Assembly (NCBI GenBank): GCA_012798275.1
Contig: JAAZNO010000688.1
Span: forward strand, 1-10,339
Length of the DNA stretch: 10,339 bases
Direction: 5' to 3'
Origin: Chloroflexota bacterium
GTDB taxonomy: Bacteria > Chloroflexota > Anaerolineae > B4-G1 > SLSP01
In this document: piece by piece, positions 1 to 7,011 of the stretch
How the letters are laid out: each line of letters opens with the position of its first letter
Numbering within the stretch: position 1 is the first letter of the stretch
The notes under the pieces: model-generated
Seen by the model: the letters and a program-made list of their open reading frames with translations, nothing else
Database searches by the model: none
Told to the model about the DNA's origin: nothing
Program-made: the position numbers and the translations under genes

Positions 1-494
1 TTGCCCTGCAGCACGCCACGCTGGAGGCTGTAGGCCACGTCCTCAGCGGTCAGATCGGCGCCGTTGTGGAACTTCACGCCCTTGCGGATGGTGAACGTGT
101 AGGTCTTGCCATCGTCCGAGATGGTCCAGTCGGTCGCCAGCGAGGGGACGAACTCCGTCGCCTTGGGGCCGGCGTAGGTGACCAGCTGGTCATAGACGTT
201 GAGGATGATGGCGTCGCCATCACTTTCATAGTTGAGGGCCGGGTCCAACGAGTCAATGCCCTCGCTGATCGTAACCACGTTCAGGGTGGTAGGATCGGCG
301 GACTTGAACTCCTTGGCCTCTGGTGGAGTAGGAGTCGCGGTCACGACGACCTCTACGACTTCCCCTTCCTTTTCGACCGTGACGACCACAGTTTCGACCA
401 CTTTTTCGGGCGTAGGCGTAGGGCCACAGGCCGCCAACATCATGCTGGCTACCAGCAGCACACTCGCAATGGCCCACCAGGTTTTCTTAGACAT
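1..494 (-). CDS. ABC transporter solute-binding lipoprotein, family 5 (N-terminal part)
   Basis: This is the N-terminal 164 residues of an extracytoplasmic substrate-binding protein of the SBP_bac_5 (oligopeptide/dipeptide/nickel, also oligosaccharide) family. The gene runs off the left edge, so the C-terminal lobes are not seen. Residues 1-22 form a lipoprotein signal peptide: basic MSKK, a hydrophobic stretch, and the lipobox LAAC with Cys23 as the lipidated residue. Residues 24-60 are a Val/Glu/Thr/Pro linker (KVVETVVVTV, then VVVTATPTP) of the sort common in Chloroflexota binding proteins. The family fold begins near residue 70; a stretch resembling LxPALxYxxxG and the strongly diagnostic W-SDDGKTYTFTIRKGVKFHNGADLTAEDV (residues 123-153) identify the family. 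The start at 494 has AAGGAGGAG 5-9 bases upstream. The gene follows the two ATPase genes on the same strand and should supply substrate to that importer. The substrate cannot be read from this fragment. Confidence 0.93.
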   Translation of the reverse strand, partial: MSKKTWWAIASVLLVASMMLAACGPTPTPEKVVETVVVTVEKEGEVVEVVVTATPTPPEAKEFKSADPTTLNVVTISEGIDSLDPALNYESDGDAIILNVYDQLVTYAGPKATEFVPSLATDWTISDDGKTYTFTIRKGVKFHNGADLTAEDVAYSLQRGVLQG

Positions 495-521
495 GAACTC
501 CTCCTTCAAAGTCTAGTGAGA

Positions 522-581
522 TTAGATGGACAATACAATACACCACATAACAGGGAACATGTTGCACTTCTCGATACACAT
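522..581 (-). CDS. Possible 19-aa leader peptide upstream of the binding-protein gene
   Basis: A 19-codon ORF (starts MCIEKCNMFP, ends TAA) lies 27 bases upstream of the binding-protein start. Its only support is an unusually perfect ribosome binding site, AAAGGAGGTGAT at 580-591, which overlaps or immediately precedes its ATG. A GTG two bases further on (579) would instead give a 30-codon ORF ending at 487, overlapping the first codons of the binding-protein gene and allowing translational coupling. The SD-to-start spacing is short for both. The peptide resembles nothing I recognise. The strong SD could equally act as a ribosome standby or mRNA-stabilising site without a product. Confidence 0.25.
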   Translation of the reverse strand: MCIEKCNMFPVMWCIVLSI

Positions 582-593
582 CACCTCCTTTCA
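582..593 (-). promoter_or_regulatory. Perfect anti-SD complement in the oppF to SBP gap
   Basis: On the minus strand the bases around 580-593 read AAAGGAGGTGAT, complementary to the 3' end of 16S rRNA over its full length. It sits about 90 bases ahead of the annotated binding-protein start, which has its own AAGGAGGAG site, so it is surplus to that gene's initiation. It either serves a small leader ORF or marks a ribosome-loading or mRNA-stabilising site. Confidence 0.5.
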
Positions 594-595
594 TT

Positions 596-660
596 ACGTA
601 TCAACACGTATCAACGTAACGTATCAACGTAACGTATCCACGTAACGTATCCACGTATCA
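596..660 (-). repeat. Tandem repeat array, 8-bp core GATACGT in 13-bp units
   Basis: On the minus strand the core [T/G]GATACGT occurs six times between 660 and 596. The middle part (657-606) consists of four 13-bp units TACGT[G/T]GATACGT without indels; the first two units have G and the next two T at the variable position. The first core contains the TGA stop codon of the upstream ATPase gene, so the array begins exactly at the stop. It ends a few bases before the strong ribosome binding site at about 590. It spans part of the 163-bp gap between the ATPase and binding-protein genes. Confidence 0.85.
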
Positions 661-1677
661 CGCCTTGCCCTTCAGCAGATGGCAGGCGCAAAAATGGCCC
701 GGCGCGATCTCGACAATGTCTGGCTCCACCTCGAAGCAGGTGTCGAAGACCTTGGGGCAGCGCGTGTTGAAGTTGCAGCCCTTGGGCGGATTGGCGGGAC
801 TGGGCAGGTCCCCCTCCAGGATGATACGGTGACGTTTTTCCTCGACCACCGGATCGGGGACGGGGACTGCCGAGAGCAGCGCCTGCGTGTAGGGGTGCTG
901 CGGATTACTGTACAGCGTATCCCGGTCGGTGAGCTCCACAATCTTGCCCAGGTACATCACTGCCACCCGGTTGCTGATGTGGCGCACCATGCTCAGATCG
1001 TGCGCGATGAACACATACGTCAGCCCCAGCTTCTCCTGGAGATCTTCCAGCAGGTTGACGACTTGCGCCTGGATCGAGACATCCAGTGCCGAGATCGGCT
1101 CGTCGCAGATGATGAGATCGGGATTGAGCGCCAGCGCGCGGGCCAGACCGATGCGTTGCCGCTGACCACCGGAGAACTCGTGCGGATAGCGGCGCATGAA
1201 ATCCGGGTTCAGGCCCACCAGTTCCAACAGTTCTGCCACGCGATCCTTGCGTTCTTCCCCGGCGGCGACGTGGAAGACTTCCAGCGGCTCACCGACGATA
1301 CTGAAGACGCTCATGCGGGGATTCAGCGAAGCATAGGGGTCCTGGAAGATCATCTGTATCTTCTGGCGTATTTGCCGCAGGGCCTCGCCCTTGAGCAGCG
1401 CCATGTCATGCCCGAGAAAATCCACGCGCCCCGCCGTCGGTTCATAGAGGCGGATGATGGTGCGGCCTGTCGTGGTCTTGCCGCAGCCGCTTTCGCCGAC
1501 CAGGCCCAGGGTCTCCCCTCGATGAACATCAAAGCTCACGCCGTCCACGGCCTTGACATCCCCCACGTGCCGTTGGAATATGCCACGGTTGATGGGGAAA
1601 TACTTCTTCAAATTTTCCACGCGCAGCACGACTTCGCGCGTGTCGGTTGGGGACGTAGTGGGGACAGCCATGGTCAT
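658..1677 (-). CDS. oppF: Opp/Dpp-type ABC transporter ATP-binding protein (OppF-like)
   Basis: This is a 339-residue cytoplasmic ATPase that pairs with the upstream ATPase to drive import through an Opp/Dpp-type permease. All nucleotide-binding motifs are intact: Walker A GESGCGKT (61-68), Q-loop FQDP (111-114), ABC signature FSGGQRQR (168-175), Walker B LIICDEP (188-194) and the switch histidine (IAHD, His226). The N-terminal [13 protein letters not shown] is typical of the OppF/DppF branch. The C-terminal oligopeptide-transporter extension ([19 protein letters not shown], then GC-x5-RC-x6-C and a final CAC) holds Cys301, 307, 314, 330 and 332, the cluster associated with a 4Fe-4S site in some DppD/DppF-type proteins. 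The ATG at 1677 overlaps the preceding gene's stop (ATGA), which favours it over a second in-frame ATG at 1671. The symbol is given at family level; the transported substrate may be a peptide or an oligosaccharide. Confidence 0.95.
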   Translation of the reverse strand: MTMAVPTTSPTDTREVVLRVENLKKYFPINRGIFQRHVGDVKAVDGVSFDVHRGETLGLVGESGCGKTTTGRTIIRLYEPTAGRVDFLGHDMALLKGEALRQIRQKIQMIFQDPYASLNPRMSVFSIVGEPLEVFHVAAGEERKDRVAELLELVGLNPDFMRRYPHEFSGGQRQRIGLARALALNPDLIICDEPISALDVSIQAQVVNLLEDLQEKLGLTYVFIAHDLSMVRHISNRVAVMYLGKIVELTDRDTLYSNPQHPYTQALLSAVPVPDPVVEEKRHRIILEGDLPSPANPPKGCNFNTRCPKVFDTCFEVEPDIVEIAPGHFCACHLLKGKA

Positions 1678-2687
1678 TGTATTCTCCTCACCTTCTCTTT
1701 TTCCCAGCAGGCAGCCACATGCCCTGGGCCGACGTCTTCCAGAACCGGCGTCTCGAAATTACACCGTTCTACGCGGTAGGCGCAGCGCGGGGCGAAGGGG
1801 CATCCCTGGGACAGACCCAACAGGTCCGGCGGCTCGCCTTTGATGGAGTACAGCCGGTGCGTGTGGTCACGTCGCGCGGCGGGGAGGGAGCCCAGCAGCC
1901 CTACGGTGTAAGGGTGCCGGGGATTGCCATAGATTTCCTTGACGGGGCCGGACTCGATGATGCTGCCGGCGTACATCACGTTCACCCGGCGGGCCATGCC
2001 GGCGACGATCCCCAGGTCATGCGTGATCCAGATCACCGCCATGCCGAGCTTCTCCTGCAAACGCTTGACGAGCTCCACAATCTGAGCCTGGATGGTGACA
2101 TCGAGGGCCGTGGTGGGCTCATCGGCGATCAGCAGGCTGGGGTTGCACGAGAGCGCCATCGCGATCATCGCGCGTTGGCGCATGCCGCCGGAGAACTGAT
2201 GAGGATAGTCGTCCAGCCGTTGTTGGGCTTCGGGGATGCCTACCAGCACCAGCAGTTCTCCCGCACGTTCGCGGGCAGTTTTGTTATCCATGCCCTGGTG
2301 CAGCTTGAGCGCTTCCATGATCTGGTACCCAATGGTCAGCACCGGGTTGAGTGAGGTCATGGGGTCCTGGAAGATCATGGCGATTTCGGCGCCGCGTACT
2401 CGCCGCATCTCGTCGTCGGTGAGGTGGAGCAGGTCGCGTCCCTGAAAGAAAACCTCGCCGCCGGTGATTTTTCCTGGCGGCTGAGGGATCAACCGCATGA
2501 TGGAGAGCGCGTGCACGCTCTTGCCGCAACCGCTTTCACCTACCACGCCCAAGGTGTCGCTTTCGTCCATCGTGTACGAAATGCCGTTGACCGCGTGGAC
2601 GATGCCGTCCTCGGTGTAGAATTGCGTCTCCAGTTTTCTAATGTCCAACAGATGTTGTGAGGCCGATTGTGTTTGCTGTCCCGTCAT
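1674..2687 (-). CDS. oppD: Opp/Dpp-type ABC transporter ATP-binding protein (OppD-like)
   Basis: This is a 337-residue ATPase, the usual length for OppD/DppD. Motifs in order: Walker A GESGCGKS (50-57), Q-loop [10 protein letters not shown] (106-115), signature FSGGMRQR (165-172), Walker B LLIADEP (185-191), D-loop ALDV and switch His223 (ITHD). The methionine in the signature (SGGMRQR, against SGGQRQR in the partner) is the usual distinction between OppD-type and OppF-type subunits, so the pair forms a heterodimer. The C-terminal extension [15 protein letters not shown] is followed by GCPFAPRC-x6-C and AAC (Cys296, 302, 309, 327), a candidate Fe-S ligand set. Translation starts at 2687 with AGGAG ten bases upstream. 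It is the first gene of the leftward operon and overlaps the OppF-like gene by 4 bp, implying translational coupling. No strong promoter is visible directly upstream. Confidence 0.95.
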   Translation of the reverse strand: MTGQQTQSASQHLLDIRKLETQFYTEDGIVHAVNGISYTMDESDTLGVVGESGCGKSVHALSIMRLIPQPPGKITGGEVFFQGRDLLHLTDDEMRRVRGAEIAMIFQDPMTSLNPVLTIGYQIMEALKLHQGMDNKTARERAGELLVLVGIPEAQQRLDDYPHQFSGGMRQRAMIAMALSCNPSLLIADEPTTALDVTIQAQIVELVKRLQEKLGMAVIWITHDLGIVAGMARRVNVMYAGSIIESGPVKEIYGNPRHPYTVGLLGSLPAARRDHTHRLYSIKGEPPDLLGLSQGCPFAPRCAYRVERCNFETPVLEDVGPGHVAACWEKEKVRRIQ

Positions 2688-2965
2688 GCGTTTTTAACTC
2701 CTGAAAGAATGGCTGGCTGCTTTGCGGCTTCCCTCATGTCTCCCGCCGTTATCATAGGGTTACAATGTTTGACTCGCTTTTGTCTATACCGGCGATCGTC
2801 ATGCCTTATCAGCATTTATACTCTCTTGTCCTGGGCTCAGTTCAACTGCGGAAGCGAAGATTTCGGAAAAAGGTGATTTCGAGAGGCACGCGGGCTTCAA
2901 GGGGGAAGCGTCCGGCAGACAATGTGTGTTGCAATGCCGTGTCGTCGCCATGCACGTTCGCAGTT

Positions 2966-2983
2966 CGGGGAAAACATTCCCCG
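2966..2983. other. Small inverted repeat
   Basis: CGGGGAA and TTCCCCG form a perfect 7-bp stem around a 4-base loop. No T-run follows on either strand, so a rho-independent terminator is unlikely. Its function is unknown. Confidence 0.4.
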
Positions 2984-3073
2984 TGGCGGGCGTCTGGTTG
3001 ACTTGGGTTGAAGCATCGTCATTGGCGCCGGCTGCGCTCTCCACATGGTATGGACTCCCATACGCGATTTAGA

Positions 3074-3130
3074 TTGCCGAAGCTAACCATAGGTTATATT
3101 ATATCCCGTCTGTGGATAAGTCAATTGACA
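3074..3130. promoter_or_regulatory. AT-rich candidate promoter/operator zone for divergent transcription
   Basis: Several weak signals overlap here. On the plus strand TTGCCG (3074-3079) and TATTAT (3097-3102) are 17 bases apart. On the minus strand TTGACT (3124-3119) and a perfect TATAAT (3103-3098) are 15 bases apart, a short spacer. GTCAATTGAC (3120-3129) is a perfect 10-bp palindrome. The bases 3092-3106 form a near-palindrome GG-T-TATA-T-TATA-T-CC with one mismatch per arm, loosely resembling the operator before the regulator gene. The zone lies roughly 400 bases from either flanking start codon, so the leaders would be long. No single element is strong enough to name alone. Confidence 0.3.
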
Positions 3131-3301
3131 TTTGTATCCCTGTGGCAGGCTTTTATCAAAGAGAGCGAACGCCTGGGGAGGGAACGCGTGCTCGTGCAGT
3201 TGGCCTTTTGGTGAACTGTGCTACACTTTTCCGCTGAGCGTGCGAAACGTGTCCACGTGCCCAGGCGCAAATGCCGTTGGGGAGGGGGGGAAAAAAATAA
3301 G

Positions 3302-3339
3302 GGGGTTTTGCAGGCGGCGTAGCCCGTCTGCAAAACCCC
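3302..3339. repeat. REP-like hairpin 1 (12-bp perfect stem, extended)
   Basis: GGGGTTTTGCAG (3302-3313) and CTGCAAAACCCC (3328-3339) are perfect inverted complements. After one G/T position the stem continues with CGG/CCG, leaving a six-base loop. The unit is preceded by a run of G and A and followed by ACAAAAAG. It lacks coding signals and looks like an extragenic palindromic element, or the remains of one. Transcription in either direction would give a very stable RNA hairpin. Confidence 0.7.
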
Positions 3340-3350
3340 ACAAAAAGAGC

Positions 3351-3383
3351 GCCCCTTTCCCCCGCCGCGCGGGAGAAAGGGGC
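3351..3383. repeat. REP-like hairpin 2 (GC-rich)
   Basis: GCCCCTTTC (3351-3359) pairs perfectly with GAAAGGGGC (3375-3383). After one mismatch the inner arms CCCGC/GCGGG add five pairs around a three-base loop. The flank AGGGGATAGGGGAAAAA (3384-3400) belongs to the same G-rich block. The pattern of C-rich arm, CG-rich tip and G-rich arm followed by repeated GGGGA resembles dispersed intergenic palindromes of many high-GC bacteria. It lies eleven bases from hairpin 1, so the two may form one composite element. Confidence 0.65.
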
Positions 3384-3530
3384 AGGGGATAGGGGAAAAA
3401 TTGATCCTCAATCTTCAACGGCCACCAGGAAATTTGGCGTTTTTTAGTCAATGGCTGAACAGTCACCATGTGAACCATAGCCCGTGATCAGAGGCTGTGA
3501 CGACTCTCTTCTCACGGCTCTCTATTTTCC

Positions 3531-3539
3531 GAGGAGGAG
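3531..3539 (+). promoter_or_regulatory. Ribosome binding site of the CE7 esterase
   Basis: GAGGAGGAG lies nine bases before the ATG at 3549 and fixes that start; the encoded N-terminus ([10 protein letters not shown]) also matches the typical beginning of CE7 esterases. Confidence 0.75.
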
Positions 3540-3548
3540 ACTGATCCC

Positions 3549-4517
3549 ATGTATTTCGACATGCCGTTAGAGGCGTTGCAATCCTACCGCCCGCTGCGGG
3601 AGGAGCCGACGGATTTCGAGGCTTTCTGGCAGGCGACGCTCGCCGAGACGCGCGCTTGGCCTCTCGCGCCCCGCTTCGAGGCTGTGGATTACGGCTTGCG
3701 GCGCATGGAGGTCTTCGACGTGACCTTCGCCGGCTATGGCGGGCAGCCCATCAAGGGGTGGCTACTGCTGCCGCGTGAGCGTTCCGGTCCGTTGCCGTGT
3801 GTGGTCGAATACATCGGCTATGGCGGCGGACGTGGTTTTCCTACCGAATGGCTGTTATGGAGCAGCGTCGGCTTTGCCCATCTGGTGATGGACACGCGCG
3901 GACAGGGGAGCACCTGGCGCCATGGTGATACACCCGATGGGGCCCTGGAAGGGCGTGCTCCCCATCATCCCGGCTACATGACGCAGGGGATTCTCGATCC
4001 TCACACGTATTACTACCGTCGGGTGTTTGCTGATGCCGTGCGGGCCGTGGAGACCGCCCGCGCCCATCCGGCAGTGGATGCGGCGCGGGTCGCCGTGGCG
4101 GGGGGCAGTCAAGGCGGCGGCATCACCCTGGCGGTGAGCGGTCTCGTCCCCGATGTGGCGGCGGCGTTGTCCGACGTCCCCTTCCTCTGCCATTACCGCC
4201 GCGCGGTGGAGGTCACCGACCGCGATCCCTATCACGAGCTGACCCGCTATTGCAAGATCCATCGTGAGCAGGTGGAGGCGGTCTTCCACACGCTGGCTTA
4301 CTTCGACGGCGTGAATTTTGCCGCGCGCGCCAAGGCGCCGGCGCTCTTTTCCGTGGGGCTGATGGATGACGTCTGCCCGCCTTCGACGGTGTACGCGGCC
4401 TATAACATTTACGCCGGCCCCAAAGAGATTTGCATCTGGCCTTTCAACCAACACGAAGGCGGCGGCGCCCATCAAACCCTGGCGCAAATTCGCTTTCTCA
4501 ACGCCTTGTGGGGGTAG
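3549..4517 (+). CDS. CE7 acetyl xylan esterase / cephalosporin C deacetylase
   Basis: This 322-residue alpha/beta hydrolase should remove O-acetyl groups from small acetylated sugars such as xylo-oligosaccharides, and cephalosporin C as a side substrate. CE7 enzymes are cytoplasmic hexamers, and no signal peptide is present here. The family's features are complete: N-terminal YRP-x3-EPTDFEAFW (13-27), RGQG (117-120), nucleophile elbow GGSQGG with Ser187, the acid in [17 protein letters not shown] (Asp273) and catalytic His302 in NQHEGG. These positions are one residue short of Ser188/Asp274/His303 in the Thermotoga maritima enzyme (325 aa, from memory), so the chain is full length. The gene stands first in the rightward cluster. 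Its TAG stop touches a heptamer array leading to a GH65 gene, suggesting co-transcription. The triad makes the family assignment firm; the natural substrate is inferred. Confidence 0.95.
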   Translation: MYFDMPLEALQSYRPLREEPTDFEAFWQATLAETRAWPLAPRFEAVDYGLRRMEVFDVTFAGYGGQPIKGWLLLPRERSGPLPCVVEYIGYGGGRGFPTEWLLWSSVGFAHLVMDTRGQGSTWRHGDTPDGALEGRAPHHPGYMTQGILDPHTYYYRRVFADAVRAVETARAHPAVDAARVAVAGGSQGGGITLAVSGLVPDVAAALSDVPFLCHYRRAVEVTDRDPYHELTRYCKIHREQVEAVFHTLAYFDGVNFAARAKAPALFSVGLMDDVCPPSTVYAAYNIYAGPKEICIWPFNQHEGGGAHQTLAQIRFLNALWG

Positions 4518-4699
4518 ACTGGATACTGGATACTGGTTGCTGGTTGCTGGATACTGGTTGCTGGTTGCTGGTTACTGGTTGCTGGATACTGGTTGCTGGA
4601 TACTGGTTGCTGGTTGCTGGTTACTGGTTGCTGGATACTGGTTGCTGGATACTGGTTGCTGGTTGCTGGTTGCCATTACCCATTACCCATTACCTATTA
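4518..4699 (+). repeat. Heptanucleotide tandem array, 26 units, with nested 49-bp period
   Basis: Starting on the base after the esterase stop codon, 22 consecutive 7-bp units follow [A/G]CTGG[A/T]T without an indel (4518-4671). Four more units in the same 7-bp phase, of the type [G/C]C[C/T]ATTA, follow (4672-4699). Only two positions vary in the first family. Units 6-12 and 13-19 are identical as 49-bp blocks and units 20-22 begin a third block (4553-4671), so the array grew by copying seven units at a time. No forward frame contains a stop codon inside the array. It occupies 182 of the 202 bases between the two genes, leaving only the ribosome binding site. Such heptamer arrays occur between genes in several bacterial phyla; the role here is unknown. 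Confidence 0.95.
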
Positions 4700-4719
4700 C
4701 TTTTCTCAGTGAGGGATCC

Positions 4720-6879
<2,160 letters not shown>

Positions 6880-6883
6880 GCGT

Positions 6884-6917
6884 GGCCCGTGTGGGGCCGG
6901 GCGCTTCTTTGAGGCGC
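6884..6917 (+). other. Two small adjacent hairpins after the GH65 gene
   Basis: GGCCC/GGGCC (6884-6898, five-base loop) and GCGCTTC/GAGGCGC (6901-6917, one G-U pair, three-base loop) stand back to back just after the GH65 stop at 6879. No T-run follows, so a rho-independent terminator is not demonstrated. They could weaken read-through into the independently promoted regulator gene. Confidence 0.3.
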
Positions 6918-6936
6918 AGTTCGCAGCTCTTGGCTC

Positions 6937-6965
6937 TTGACAAAGATACATTTTACGCTTATAAT
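6937..6965 (+). promoter_or_regulatory. Consensus sigma-70 promoter of the regulator gene
   Basis: A perfect -35 box TTGACA (6937-6942) and a perfect -10 box TATAAT (6960-6965) are separated by exactly 17 bases. Transcription should begin around 6972, giving a leader of about 40 bases to the ATG at 7012. The location in the 132-bp gap after the GH65 gene shows that the regulator has its own promoter. Confidence 0.9.
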
Positions 6966-6982
6966 GGTATAAAGTTATACCA
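6965..6982 (+). promoter_or_regulatory. Palindromic operator, probably for the adjacent GntR-type regulator
   Basis: TGGTATAA-AG-TTATACCA is a perfect inverted repeat with 8-bp arms and a 2-bp centre. It abuts the -10 box (the last T of TATAAT is its first base) and covers the expected transcription start, so a bound protein would block initiation. Size and symmetry fit the dimeric winged-helix GntR family, whose sites often contain GT..TA..AC-type half-sites. The immediately downstream gene encodes such a protein, hence negative autoregulation is the simplest reading. I found no second exact copy in this window. Confidence 0.8.
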
Positions 6983-7011
6983 ATGTGCCTCATGGACTGC
7001 CAGAGAGGGCA

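Larger units (their letters stand above)
2688..3548. other. 861-bp divergent intergenic region without a convincing gene
   Basis: This gap separates the leftward transporter operon from the rightward sugar locus. The short ORFs in all frames are under 100 codons, overlap one another on both strands, lack good ribosome binding sites, and several read through simple G-rich or hairpin sequence, so none is called. The region holds an AT-rich candidate promoter/dyad zone (3074-3130), two large hairpins (3302-3339, 3351-3383), a small hairpin (2966-2983), and the ribosome binding site of the esterase at its right end. The remainder shows nothing I can name. Confidence 0.7.

Noticed and set aside
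66..632. 188-codon plus-strand frame opposite the first lipoprotein gene.
   Set aside because: The minus strand gives a lipoprotein signal peptide and SBP_bac_5 sequence. The plus frame ends in the tandem-repeat array and has no recognisable content.
679..2354. Long plus-strand frames of 366 and 225 codons opposite the two ATPase genes.
   Set aside because: The minus strand encodes intact Walker A, signature, Walker B and H-loop motifs. The plus frames have no domain and no ribosome binding site.
3125..3158. TTGACA at 3125 as a plus-strand -35 box.
   Set aside because: No acceptable -10 box occurs 16-18 bases downstream; the nearest AT-rich hexamer (TTTTAT, 3151) is 20 bases away.
3200..3227. 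TTGGCC, 16 bases, TACACT as a plus-strand promoter.
   Set aside because: Each box matches consensus at only four of six positions and nothing else supports it, so it is not distinguishable from chance.
3008..3478. Cluster of short ORFs (60-96 codons) on both strands of the intergenic region.
   Set aside because: They overlap each other and the hairpins, lack good SD sites and show no protein-like features.
4518..4699. Possible CRISPR array.
   Set aside because: The units are contiguous 7-mers without unique spacers, and there are no cas genes. It is a simple tandem repeat.
4366..4719. In-frame upstream extension of the GH65 reading frame through the heptamer array (WLLVAGY-like peptide repeats).
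   Set aside because: The extension begins inside the esterase gene in another frame and exists only because the array has no stop codons. A proper ATG with SD and family-typical N-terminus lies at 4720.
6884..6917. Rho-independent terminator after the GH65 gene.
   Set aside because: The stems are short (5 and 7 bp, the latter with a G-U pair) and no T-run follows.
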